Made by a program: the position numbers and the translations under genes | Shown here: piece after piece, positions 37,949 to 49,230 of the stretch | Numbering within the stretch: position 1 is the first letter of the stretch | Layout of the letters: each line of letters starts with the position of its first letter | Assembly (NCBI RefSeq): GCF_009709555.1 | Contig: NZ_WJBG01000003.1 | Coordinates: 1-64,000 of the forward strand | DNA length: 64,000 bases | Source: Streptomyces blattellae | Lineage (GTDB): Bacteria > Actinomycetota > Actinomycetes > Streptomycetales > Streptomycetaceae | Direction of reading: 5' to 3' | Notes under the pieces: model-generated | Database searches by the model: none | Told to the model about the DNA's origin: nothing | What the model saw: only the letters and a program-made list of their open reading frames with translations

Positions 37949-38817
37949 CCACCACCACACCACGGATCGACAAGCCACGCGGCAAGCGCCGTGGCGGAGT
38001 GATGAGCTCCACCGGCCTCTACATCGCCACGAGCGTCGCCGCCGTCCTTTTCCTGATCCCCTTCTACCTGCTGATCCGCAACTCGCTCTCCACCGACCAG
38101 GAGATCACCGGCTCGGACTGGCAGTTCTTCCCCACGGACATCCAGTGGAGCAACATCACCGAGCCGTTCGACGACCCCACGGTCGACTTCGCCCGCGCGA
38201 TGTGGAACTCGATGGTCGTCGGCACCCTGCACACGGTCGGCGTGCTCCTCGTCTGCTCGCTGGCCGGTTACGGTCTCGCCCGTATCCCCTACAAGCACGC
38301 GAACAAGATCTTCTACGCCGTCCTGGTGACCCTGATGGTCCCGGCCGCCGTCACCTTCGTGCCGAGCTTCGTCCTCGTCTCGTCCCTCGGCTGGGTGGAC
38401 ACTTACCGAGGCCTCATCATCCCGGGCCTGTTCAGCGGTTTCACCTGCTTCCTCTTCCGGCAGTACTTCCTGGGGTTCCCCAAGGAACTGGAGGAGGCGG
38501 CGCGGGTGGACGGGCTCGGCTACTGGGGTGCGTACTGGCGTGTCGTCGTACCGAACTCGCTGAACTTCTTCGCGGCGATCGCCACGATCACCTTCATCAA
38601 CGGCTGGAACGCCTTCCTGTGGCCGCTGGTCATCGGCCAGGACCCCAGTGCCTGGACGGTCCAGGTGGCGCTGTCGTCGTACATGACCAACCAGACCGTC
38701 AACTACCACCTGATCTTCATGGCCACCGCCATCTCCATCCTGCCCCTGCTGTTCGTCTTCCTCTTCCTCCAGCGCTGGCTGGTCCAGGGGATCGCACAGA
38801 CCGGCATCAAGGGCTGA
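37945..38817 (+). CDS. Sugar ABC transporter permease (MalG type)
   Basis: 290 aa, six membrane segments, with the EAA motif ELEEAARVDGLGYWGAYWRVVVP. It starts with GTG in a 4-base overlap with the first permease gene. It is followed after 27 bases by the beta-galactosidase gene, so uptake and hydrolysis are one operon. Confidence 0.95.
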   Translation: MTTTTPRIDKPRGKRRGGVMSSTGLYIATSVAAVLFLIPFYLLIRNSLSTDQEITGSDWQFFPTDIQWSNITEPFDDPTVDFARAMWNSMVVGTLHTVGVLLVCSLAGYGLARIPYKHANKIFYAVLVTLMVPAAVTFVPSFVLVSSLGWVDTYRGLIIPGLFSGFTCFLFRQYFLGFPKELEEAARVDGLGYWGAYWRVVVPNSLNFFAAIATITFINGWNAFLWPLVIGQDPSAWTVQVALSSYMTNQTVNYHLIFMATAISILPLLFVFLFLQRWLVQGIAQTGIKG

Positions 38818-41789
<2,972 letters not shown>

Positions 41790-41848
41790 GCCGAACCATT
41801 AATCCATTGACCGATTGATCGACATTCTGCGACGGTCATGACGCACCC

Positions 41849-41881
41849 GCGGCCGGTCGGCCCTTTCAGCCGACCGGCCGC
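41849..41881. terminator. Terminator hairpin after the beta-galactosidase operon
   Basis: GCGGCCGGTCGGC and GCCGACCGGCCGC form a perfect 13-bp stem with a 7-base loop (CCTTTCA). It lies 42 bases before the ABC exporter ATPase start. Confidence 0.8.
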
Positions 41882-41922
41882 AACTCGTGTTCGAGCCATG
41901 TTCGAGCTAGGGAGTTCACGAC

Positions 41923-42918
41923 GTGAGCGGAAGCATCGAGGTCCGCGGCCTGTCCCGCACCTTCCACACCACCGTCCGCCGCCCGGGTTTCACCGGCACA
42001 CTGCGGTCTTTGGTCGACCCGGAGCGGGTCGCCAAGCACGCCGTGCAGGACATCACCTTCGACGTGGCACCCGGCGAACTCCTCGCCCTGCTGGGCCCGA
42101 ACGGCGCCGGCAAGTCCACCACCATCAAGATGCTCACCGGCATCCTCACACCGACGTCCGGCGAGTGCCGGGTCGCGGGCGTGGTGCCGTACCAGGAGCG
42201 GGAGCGCAACGCCCGTAACATCGGCGCGGTGTTCGGACAGCGCACCCAGCTGTGGTGGGACCTGCCGGTGCGCGAGTCGTTCGCGATCCTGCGGGACATC
42301 TACGAGGTGCCGAAGGCCGAACACGCGGCGAGGCTGGAGGAGTTCGACGACCTCCTGGACCTCTCCTCCTTCTGGGACACCCGGGTCCGCCACCTCTCCC
42401 TCGGCCAGCGCGTCCGCTCCGACCTGGCCGCCGCCCTGCTGCACGACCCGCCGGTGGTCTTCCTCGACGAGCCGACCATCGGCATGGACGTGGTGGTCAA
42501 GGAGCAGGTGCGGGAGTTCCTCCGGTACCAGGTCGAACAGCGCAGCCGTACGGTCCTGTTGACCACGCACGACATGACCGAGGTCGAGCGGCTCGCCGAG
42601 CGGGTCGTCCTGATCAACCACGGCCGGCTCGTCCTGGACGGCAGCCTCGACGACATCCGCCGCAAGTTCGGCTCGACGTGGCAGGTACGGGCCACGCTCG
42701 CCGACGCGCACACCGACGTCGTACCGCTGCCGGGCATCGCGGTGCTGCGGCGGGACGGCCCGCGGGTCGTCTTCGGGCCCGACGGACCCGACGCGCCCAC
42801 GGTGCACCAGGCGCTGAAGACGGTCATCGAGCGGTACGAGGTGACGGGCGTCGCCATCGACGAGGCCGACCTGGAAGATGTGATGCGGGCCGCCTACGTC
42901 CACGCCGAGGCGGTCTGA
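41923..42918 (+). CDS. ABC exporter ATP-binding protein
   Basis: 331 aa. Walker A LLGPNGAGKSTT, Q-loop region FGQRTQLWWD, signature LSLGQRVRSDLAAAL, Walker B PPVVFLDEPTIGMD and H-loop TTHDMTEVE are present. The form with WWDLPVRESF and a C-terminal extension matches the ATPases that pair with ABC-2 permeases of the DUF990 (ABC-2_6) type. GTG start with GGGAG upstream. It is the first of three tightly packed genes. Confidence 0.93.
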   Translation: MSGSIEVRGLSRTFHTTVRRPGFTGTLRSLVDPERVAKHAVQDITFDVAPGELLALLGPNGAGKSTTIKMLTGILTPTSGECRVAGVVPYQERERNARNIGAVFGQRTQLWWDLPVRESFAILRDIYEVPKAEHAARLEEFDDLLDLSSFWDTRVRHLSLGQRVRSDLAAALLHDPPVVFLDEPTIGMDVVVKEQVREFLRYQVEQRSRTVLLTTHDMTEVERLAERVVLINHGRLVLDGSLDDIRRKFGSTWQVRATLADAHTDVVPLPGIAVLRRDGPRVVFGPDGPDAPTVHQALKTVIERYEVTGVAIDEADLEDVMRAAYVHAEAV

Positions 42919-42919
42919 C

Positions 42920-43723
42920 GTGGCCGTTCTGCACGCCTGGCGGGCCGCCCGCGTCACCCCTCTCGGCGAGTTGCACACGCCGCCCCGGATGACCGCCGTG
43001 CTGGTCCGGCTGGCCGTGCAGGTGGTGCTGGTGGCGTCGCTGTGGCACGGCCTGTACTCGCACACCTCCACCACCGCCGGCCTCGACGAGGGTCAGGCGG
43101 TCACGTACGCCGTGCTGGCCGTACTCGCCTCCCGGCTGCGGGAGCTGGACCAGTACGCGGGCCGGGACACCGTGCTGCAGCACATGCACTTCGGCACCAT
43201 CGTCTACTGGTACCTGCGCCCGCTGCCGCCCCAGCGGTACTACGCCCTGCGTGCGCTCGGCGAGCAACTGTACGGGCTCGCGTGGGCGCTGGGCGGGTTC
43301 GCGGTCTGTCTGGCGGCCGGCGTGGTCGAACCGCCCCGGTCGGCCGCCGTGGCGGGGGTGTTCGCGGTCAGTCTGCTGCTCGGCCAGTGGGTGCTGTACT
43401 ACGTGATGCTCGTCCTGGACCAGATGTGTTTCTTCACCATCCGCAACAACTCCGCGATGCTGATCCTGATCTTCGTGCAGAACCTGCTGTCCGGGGTCTA
43501 CGCGCCGCTGTGGTACTTCCCGGACTGGTTCATCACGCTGAGCGGTTTCCTGCCGTTCCAGGCGACGCTGAGCGTACCGCTTTCGATCTACGTCGGCCGG
43601 ATCCAACTGGCCGACGCGGGCGTCCAGTTGGCCGTCCAGGCGGCCTGGGTCGTCGTGCTGGCGCTGTTCACCCGGTGGGTGTGGCGGCAGGCCGCACGGC
43701 GCGTGATCTCGCAGGGGGGCTGA
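42920..43723 (+). CDS. ABC-2 type exporter permease, first
   Basis: 267 aa with about six membrane segments (LVRLAVQVVLVASLWHGLY, GFAVCLAAGVV, VAGVFAVSLLLGQWVLYYVML and others). It belongs to the ABC-2 family 6 (DUF990) permeases. It starts one base after the ATPase stop and is followed after one base by the second permease. The exported compound is unknown. Confidence 0.9.
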   Translation: MAVLHAWRAARVTPLGELHTPPRMTAVLVRLAVQVVLVASLWHGLYSHTSTTAGLDEGQAVTYAVLAVLASRLRELDQYAGRDTVLQHMHFGTIVYWYLRPLPPQRYYALRALGEQLYGLAWALGGFAVCLAAGVVEPPRSAAVAGVFAVSLLLGQWVLYYVMLVLDQMCFFTIRNNSAMLILIFVQNLLSGVYAPLWYFPDWFITLSGFLPFQATLSVPLSIYVGRIQLADAGVQLAVQAAWVVVLALFTRWVWRQAARRVISQGG

Positions 43724-43724
43724 G

Positions 43725-44531
43725 ATGTCGTTGAAGGCTGTGCGCATCGTGTGGCGCATCTCGCTGCTCAACATCCGTTCCGCGATGGAGTACCGCACAG
43801 AGTTCCTGCTGAACATCGCGGCCGGCGCGATCTGGCAGGTCTCGGTGATCGTCTTCGCGACGGTGCTGCTGGCCCGGTTCACCGGGATGGGCGGCTGGGA
43901 CAGCTCGGACGTGCTGCTGATCCCGGCGATCCGGATGCTGGCGCACGGGCTGTTCGTCCTGGTGCTGGGGCGACTGCACTTCATCGGCCGGCAGATCCAG
44001 GAAGGCATGATCGACGTCTATCTGGTCCGCCCCATGCCGGTGTACCGCCAGGTCCAGCTCGCCTACTTCCCGACCAACGCGATCGGCGACCTGACCGTCG
44101 CGGCGGGCCTGATGGCGGGCGCGCTCAGCCGCAGTCACCTGGACTGGACGGTGGGCCGGATCTCGTACCTGATCGCGGCGGTACTCGGCGGCATGCTCCT
44201 GGAAGCGGCGCTGTTCGCCGTCGTCGCCTGCGCCGCGCTGCGCTTCCCGGCCGCCGACTACTGGAGCCGCTGGCTGGAGGAGCTCCTCGGCACCTTCGGC
44301 AGCTACCCCCTCAACGTCCTGCCGAAGGCGGTGGGCGGCTTGCTGACGTACGGCCTTCCGCTCGCGTTCGTCGCCTACTTCCCGGCCGCCGTCCTGACCG
44401 GCCACGGCCACACCACCGGCGTCCCGTACTGGCTGGCGGCGGCCTCCCCGCTGCTGGGCGTACTGGCGTATCTCGCGACCCGGCTGCTGTGGCGGTGGAG
44501 CCTCAGGCACTACGCGGGTGTGAACGGGTGA
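43725..44531 (+). CDS. ABC-2 type exporter permease, second
   Basis: 268 aa, six membrane segments, start MSLKAVRIVWRISLLNIRSAMEYRTEFLLNI typical of the family, with MIDVYLVRPMPVYRQVQLAYF in the middle. It probably forms a heterodimer with the preceding permease. The next sequence downstream is a rearranged junction. Confidence 0.9.
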   Translation: MSLKAVRIVWRISLLNIRSAMEYRTEFLLNIAAGAIWQVSVIVFATVLLARFTGMGGWDSSDVLLIPAIRMLAHGLFVLVLGRLHFIGRQIQEGMIDVYLVRPMPVYRQVQLAYFPTNAIGDLTVAAGLMAGALSRSHLDWTVGRISYLIAAVLGGMLLEAALFAVVACAALRFPAADYWSRWLEELLGTFGSYPLNVLPKAVGGLLTYGLPLAFVAYFPAAVLTGHGHTTGVPYWLAAASPLLGVLAYLATRLLWRWSLRHYAGVNG

Positions 44532-44629
44532 CGGAGCCGACCCGGGCACAGCCCGCTCGTCGCGCCGAGCGTGTGTTCCGGCCCTGCGCGGGCCCTCCCT
44601 TCGACGCGAAGGCGCGAAGGGTGTACGTG

Positions 44630-44835
44630 TCAACCGGCGCCCGACCGCCCTATCGGCGTGAACAGCCCTGCGACCGCGATCAGTACGCAGCAGCCGCCCG
44701 CGACGAGCGCGACGGGTGCCGTTCCCTGGCGTTCCGCGGCCCAGGTGAGGACGGCCGCGCCGACCGGGGCCGCGGAGTACTGGAGCGTCCAGAAGGCCGA
44801 GGTGACCCGGCCCAGCAGGGGCTCCGGGGTCACTT
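44630..44835 (-). pseudogene. C-terminal relic of an MFS transporter
   Basis: The last ~68 residues of a major facilitator protein are recognisable: VTPEPLLGRVTSAFWTLQYS, then two membrane segments (AAPVGAAVLTWAA and VALVAGGCCVLIAVAGLF), ending TPIGRS before a TGA at 44630. Upstream of 44835 the frame no longer looks like a transporter, because it runs antisense into a cupin-like gene. The remaining ~330 residues are gone. Confidence 0.65.
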
Positions 44836-45419
44836 CCAAACTCGCCTCCGGGGAGGGCGATCCGGAAGGATGCGCGAGGCTGTCGTACCGCCATGTACTC
44901 GGATTCGACAAGCTCCTGCTGGTCGACGGCGGCCCCCGGCACATGCTGCGCGCCCATCTGTGGCATCCCGGCACGGGCGGGATCGGCACGGAGGACATCC
45001 ACAACCACCGTTCCCCGCTGGCCTCTTACATCGTCCGGGGACGGCTGGCCATGGAGTTGTACGAGGTGCGGGGCGACGGCCAGATCGCGGCGGACCGGTA
45101 CGAGGAGTCCCTGGCGGAGCAGTCGGCGGACTGGCGGCTGGTACCGGCGGGCCCGGCCCGGCTGCGGCTGACGCATGTGGGGCAGTACGCGGCGGGCTGC
45201 TCCTACGCCCTGCCGCCGCACACCCTGCATCGCGCCTGGTGCGACACGGACGGGCCGACCGTGACACTGTTCCTGGAGACGGGGAGCGAACGGCGGCGCG
45301 GCACCGACGTGTTCACGGCGGCGGGCCCGCATCCGGGGGCGGTGGCGAAGGTGCCGCTGAGCACGGCGGACTACCTGGGTGCGCTCGGCTCTCTGGCGGA
45401 ACTGCTCAGGGGTTCATGA
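44836..45419 (+). pseudogene. Cupin-like protein, 5' end lost at the junction with the MFS relic
   Basis: About 190 residues from ARLSYRHVLGFDKLLLV to the TGA at 45419. The cupin-like core is DIHNHRSPLASYIVRGRLAMELYEV with two His, and LPPHTLHRAWCDTDG follows. The frame stays open back to 44571, but the part before 44836 is antisense to the MFS relic and does not look like a natural N-terminus. No convincing ribosome site and start lie at the junction. It may still be translated from an in-frame GTG such as the one near 44799. The stop overlaps the NUDIX gene by about 14 bases. Confidence 0.6.
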
Positions 45420-45831
45420 GGGCCTGGCGTACGACGTCGAGGTTGTAGTCGTCGATGTCGACCCGGGTCAGCTCGGACGGCCGCAGCCAGATGTGCTCCT
45501 GGTCGGGCTGGGGCAGCCTGATCTCCCCGGACAACGGCCGGACCAGGAAGTTGTCCTGCCAGTTCTTGATCTCGCGTCCCCGGTAGTCGCTGACGAAGGA
45601 CGACTCGCCGACCTTGCGGACGATCTCGCCGAGCAGCCCGGTCTCTTCCTTCAGTTCGCGCAGCGCGCCGTCCTCGGGGCTCTCCCCCGGCTCCAGCTTC
45701 CCGCACGGCACGCCCCACACCCGCGGCAGGAACCGCTCCTTCTCGCTGCGGCGCACCAGCAGCACCCGCTGGTCGTCGTTCATCACGACGGCAGCCGCCA
45801 GTCGCCTGTCGCCGGGGATGTCCATGGCCAT
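45406..45831 (-). CDS. NUDIX hydrolase
   Basis: 141 aa. The Nudix box GVPCGKLEPGESPEDGALRELKEETGL fits Gx5Ex7REUxEExGU exactly, so it should hydrolyse a nucleoside diphosphate derivative. The substrate cannot be told from sequence. ATG at 45831 follows GAGGAACC; a second ATG two codons later and an upstream frame are alternatives. Confidence 0.93.
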   Translation of the reverse strand: MAMDIPGDRRLAAAVVMNDDQRVLLVRRSEKERFLPRVWGVPCGKLEPGESPEDGALRELKEETGLLGEIVRKVGESSFVSDYRGREIKNWQDNFLVRPLSGEIRLPQPDQEHIWLRPSELTRVDIDDYNLDVVRQALMNP

Positions 45832-45964
45832 GGTTCCTCGGTCCCTCGCCGGTGATGAGTACAAAGGTTGTGATACCCGCGAAAGTATCCACGGTACCAG
45901 CCGGCCCGTTTCCGGTCTGTGCCGTCGGTCTCACGGGGCAGTCGGGCTCACGAGGTAGTCGGGC

Positions 45965-46714
45965 TCACGGGGTACGGGCCAACGCCTGCACGTCCGCGAC
46001 CGAGGGCGCCGCGCCCCGCGGTGTGCCGCCCGCCCGGATACCGGCGACCGTCTCCAGGGCCGCGCCGAGCGCCCGCCGGTACAGCAGCGAGCCCAGGCTG
46101 ATGCGCCGCACGCCGAGGCCGGCGAGAGCGGGGACGGTGGGGCCGGTGGGTGAGTAGAGGATGTTGAGCGGTACGTCGAGACGCTTCACCAGCCGGGCGA
46201 TCTCCTGGGGATCGGACAGCCCGGGTACGAACACGCCGTCGGCGCCCGCCTGTTGGTAGGCGTCGACGCGGCTCACAGTGTCCTCGCCGTCTCCGAGCCA
46301 GTGCGCGTCGGTGCGCGCGTTGACGAAGAGACCGGGCGCCGCCGACTTCACCGCGGCGATCTTCGCCGCATGCCGGTCCACGGGCCCGAGGCGGTCCTCC
46401 AGATTGATCCCGACGGCGCCGACGACCGCCAGCTCGCGCGCGTACTCCCCCACCTCGTCGGGGTCGTCGCTGAAGCCGTCCTCGGCGTCCACCGAGAGAA
46501 GGAACGGCTCCGAGCCGAGAGTGAGGGCGAGTTGCAGAGTGCGCTCCCGCGTCGCCGAAACGCCGTCGGGCACACCGACGGCAGCGGCCACCCCGAGGCT
46601 CGTCGTCGCGACCGCGGGGAACCCCTGGGCGGCGAACGCGGACGCCGAGGCGTGGTCCCAGGCGTTGGGCAGCAGCAAAGGCTCAGCTGCGTGGTGAAGG
46701 TCGGCGAAGCTCAT
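45965..46714 (-). CDS. Isocitrate lyase/phosphoenolpyruvate mutase family protein
   Basis: 249 aa TIM-barrel protein. LLLPNAWDHASASAFAAQGFPAVATTSLGV, LLSVDAEDGFSDDPDEV (metal-binding DAEDG) and VGINLEDR match the PEP mutase-like subgroup, often 2-methylisocitrate lyase-like or oxaloacetate hydrolase-like. The lyase signature KKCGH of true isocitrate lyases is absent, as usual in this subgroup. ATG at 46714 gives the typical start (MSFADLHH). The exact reaction is unknown. A large hairpin lies just upstream of the start. Confidence 0.9.
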   Translation of the reverse strand: MSFADLHHAAEPLLLPNAWDHASASAFAAQGFPAVATTSLGVAAAVGVPDGVSATRERTLQLALTLGSEPFLLSVDAEDGFSDDPDEVGEYARELAVVGAVGINLEDRLGPVDRHAAKIAAVKSAAPGLFVNARTDAHWLGDGEDTVSRVDAYQQAGADGVFVPGLSDPQEIARLVKRLDVPLNILYSPTGPTVPALAGLGVRRISLGSLLYRRALGAALETVAGIRAGGTPRGAAPSVADVQALARTP

Positions 46715-46739
46715 ACCGGGCACCGTACGTGCGGGTTGC

Positions 46740-46776
46740 TTCGGCTCCCGCCGAACTGTTTTCGGCGGGAGCCGAA
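46740..46776. promoter_or_regulatory. Perfect 16-bp hairpin upstream of the PEP mutase-like gene
   Basis: TTCGGCTCCCGCCGAA and TTCGGCGGGAGCCGAA are separated by CTGTT. The hairpin lies 26 bases upstream of the minus-strand start and about 150 bases before a plus-strand gene. It is too close to the start for a terminator of another gene, so an operator or leader hairpin is more likely. Confidence 0.6.
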
Positions 46777-46922
46777 CTGTTCCGCCGGGATCAACTGTTC
46801 CTGCCGGATCAGCAGCCCGCCGGCTCTCCGGCTCTGCGCCGCACGCAGATACTGCGGGGGCAACGGAAGACTGTGCCTCTCGTCGGCTCCGCCGATCCGG
46901 GCGATCGCTTAGCCTGCCAGAC

Positions 46923-47228
46923 ATGCTGATGAATGACATGGGCGACGGCAGCCGGGAGCGACTGTCATCGCGCACCTGGTGGAACGCAGCAATGTTCGCA
47001 GGCATCCTCAGCGCGATGGTGGCTCTGGGCGGCGTTGCAGCGACCGTCCTGCCGGGCTCCGACATCGCCATGCGTGTAGTGAGCGCGGCTCTGGCCGTCG
47101 TTGGCGCCACCGGAGCATGGGCGGCCCTGCGCAGCTATCGCAACCGCGGCGGAAAGCTGTTGGCTCTTGCCCTGACGTGTGCTCTGGGGAGCACCGCGGC
47201 GCTGGTCGCACTCCGCAGCGTGGCCTGA
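46923..47228 (+). CDS. Small membrane protein of unknown function
   Basis: 101 aa with three predicted membrane segments (MFAGILSAMVALGGVAATVL, MRVVSAALAVVGATGAWAAL, LLALALTCALGSTAALVAL). Short basic loops separate them and an RSYRNRGGK loop lies before the last. No family recognised. Start assignment between the two nearby ATGs is weak because no good ribosome site is visible. Confidence 0.55.
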   Translation: MLMNDMGDGSRERLSSRTWWNAAMFAGILSAMVALGGVAATVLPGSDIAMRVVSAALAVVGATGAWAALRSYRNRGGKLLALALTCALGSTAALVALRSVA

Positions 47229-47444
47229 ATCGGAGCCGGTGCCTGCGTCACACGGGCCGTAACCCGGATCACGACACGTTCCGGCGTGTGTTCACTGACC
47301 ACGCGCGAGTGATCCGGAACGAATGACCCCGGCGCGCTGAGGACGGCCCAAGCAAGGCTCAGCGTGTCGGCTGCCCCGTCTGTGCGTCGCTCCCGCGTGG
47401 CGCATGGGCGGAGCCTCTTCCATGCCCGCTGAAGTGCGGCTGTG

Positions 47445-47605
47445 CTCCAGAACTGGAAGTTATGAGTGTTGGGGTCGGCGAGGACCGCCCAGTCGGTGCC
47501 GTCCGGGTTGCGGCGGTCACGGTCTTGGACTCCGGCACGGTGATGAACATCCGGCCCGCGCCCTCGATCAGGGCATCCCCGTCGTCGGGCTTGTCCGGGC
47601 AACGA
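47445..47605 (-). pseudogene. Remnant of a VOC (glyoxalase-like) family gene
   Basis: Two adjacent minus-strand frames carry separate pieces of one family: DGDALIEGAGRMFITVPESKTV in one, and NPDGTDWAVLADPNTHNFQF in the other, which is the usual C-terminal strand. In intact proteins about 30 residues lie between these motifs; here they are almost adjacent and out of frame. A deletion with frameshift is the simplest reading. The rest of 47229-47658 shows nothing else. Confidence 0.45.
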
Positions 47606-47658
47606 AAAGGACGCGCAGGTCGGGGCAACCTTCCGGCGGCCGGTGGCGACAAGAGGGC

Positions 47659-49044
47659 ATGACATCCGCAAGACAAACGTCAAGCCACCGCCGTAACCGG
47701 GTGGCCCGCAAGCCCGTCATCGCCGGTATCGCCGCGGCCGGGGCCCTCGTGGGCGCCTGGTATGCCACGGCCGGCGCGGCGACGCCCGCACCGAAGCTGA
47801 CGCCGACCAGCACCAGCGTCACTCTCCCTGCCAAGTTCCGCTACCTGTCAGCCGGGTACAACAACAGCCGCGAGTGGACGCGGACGGCGACCGCCGTCGC
47901 GCCGAACGGCAGCCTGCGTGTCGCCTGGCCCGCCGCGGACGGCATCCATGTGACGCCGCTGACGTCGGCGGGGAAGCGCTCGGGTACGGACACCGTCGTC
48001 AAGGGCGCCAAGGAGGTCGGCGGGCTGGTCGCGCACAATGACGGCTTCGCGCTGCTGACCCGGGTGGCCGACACCAACAAGTGGAAGGAGACGGCGGCAG
48101 CGATCATCCGTTACACAAACGGCAAGCAGAGTTTCCGCACCAAGCTCACCGGCACCGCCTCCCACGACACGGCCCCGCTGCTGGACGGGCAGCTCACCTG
48201 GAACGGCAAGAAGTACGGCGCGTACTTCGTCGTGCACGGCGCGGGCGGCTTCGCGGACGGCCACTTCGGCGACAAGCTGTCGTACGTCGGCCCCAGGGGC
48301 GCCAAGCTCAGCGGTGGCTGGAGCTGGGGGTGCAGCCACAACGAAGGCATCGCCCTGCACGCGGAGGCCACCGGCGCCTTCACCTCCCTCTGCTTCGACG
48401 ACTGGCGTTCGGGCCTGTTCGTGTCGACCGGGATCGGCGCTCCGGACAACGCGCCCGTCGTGCAGCGCGAGCAGTGCTGGGCGGGGTACTGCGGCGGCAC
48501 GTTCCCGGGCCGTACCGGCGATCTGGTGAGGTCGTCCAGCGGCCGTTACGCAACCGCTTTCGCCTCCCGCGGCGCCGCGTCCGCGAAGAAGAACCCGGAC
48601 GACTCCAGCGGCCGTGGCTGGACGGTGAAGCCGAATACCAGCACGCACCAGGTGGCGGTGGCCTTCCTGAAGAACCGCAGCACCAAGGCGGGCAAGACGA
48701 TCTACCTCACCAGCGCCAAGGGCACGGAACACGTCAACGTCCGCGTCGCCCCGTACGGCAAGAACCGCCTCCTGCTCTCCTGGGAGTCGCTGAAGAACGC
48801 CAAGTGCGCGAGCGGCGCCTGCACCGGCACCTTCACGGGCACCCACCTGCGGCTCATCGACTGGAACGGCAAGTTCCAGAGCGCGGACAGCGTCGTCGGC
48901 ACCCGCATCACGGGCGACATCGCGGTCCAGAAGGACGGGACGCTGACCTGGGCGTCCGTGCCCGTCACCCCGTCGTACGCGACCCCCCTCACCGGCGCGT
49001 CCCCGACCACGAAGACGCTGAAGATCGCCCGCCTCACCCCCTAG
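47659..49044 (+). CDS. Secreted hypothetical protein, beta-propeller-like
   Basis: 461 aa. A signal peptide (KPVIAGIAAAGALVGAWYATAGAA) is followed by repeated short beta strands and aromatic/Gly turns: SREWTRTATAVAPNGSLRVAW, GGLVAHNDGFALLTRV, and GYCGGTFPGRTGDLVRSSSGRYATAF. Four Cys in the middle (SWGCSHNEG, SLCFDD, EQCWAGYCGG) may form disulfides. No catalytic motif recognised. ATG at 47659 follows AGAGGG; the frame extends upstream but without a signal-peptide start. Confidence 0.8.
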   Translation: MTSARQTSSHRRNRVARKPVIAGIAAAGALVGAWYATAGAATPAPKLTPTSTSVTLPAKFRYLSAGYNNSREWTRTATAVAPNGSLRVAWPAADGIHVTPLTSAGKRSGTDTVVKGAKEVGGLVAHNDGFALLTRVADTNKWKETAAAIIRYTNGKQSFRTKLTGTASHDTAPLLDGQLTWNGKKYGAYFVVHGAGGFADGHFGDKLSYVGPRGAKLSGGWSWGCSHNEGIALHAEATGAFTSLCFDDWRSGLFVSTGIGAPDNAPVVQREQCWAGYCGGTFPGRTGDLVRSSSGRYATAFASRGAASAKKNPDDSSGRGWTVKPNTSTHQVAVAFLKNRSTKAGKTIYLTSAKGTEHVNVRVAPYGKNRLLLSWESLKNAKCASGACTGTFTGTHLRLIDWNGKFQSADSVVGTRITGDIAVQKDGTLTWASVPVTPSYATPLTGASPTTKTLKIARLTP

Positions 49045-49143
49045 CGGCGGCCCGCCCGCCGGACAGGTCCCAGGGCGTGTTCCGAACGTCCCGTCGTCCG
49101 CCCGGAGGGCGGGCCCCGCGGCGGCGTAGGGGCGGCGATGGGG

Positions 49144-49184
49144 CCTCCCGCCCGAGCCGCGCAAAGCGCGATTCGGGCGGGAGG
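49144..49184. terminator. Bidirectional terminator hairpin
   Basis: CCTCCCGCCCGA and TCGGGCGGGAGG pair perfectly (12 bp), and GCGC-AAA-GCGC continues the stem inside. It lies between the convergent secreted-protein gene (plus) and DUF2264 gene (minus). Confidence 0.8.
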
Positions 49185-49230
49185 GGGCGCGGGGCCCGGA
49201 TCCTGGCGCCGCTGGTCACCTGCCCCGCGG

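Noticed and set aside
41923..44531. ABC genes as part of the sugar importer
   Set aside because: They encode ABC-2 exporter-type permeases and lie behind a strong terminator; the importer lacks its own ATPase.
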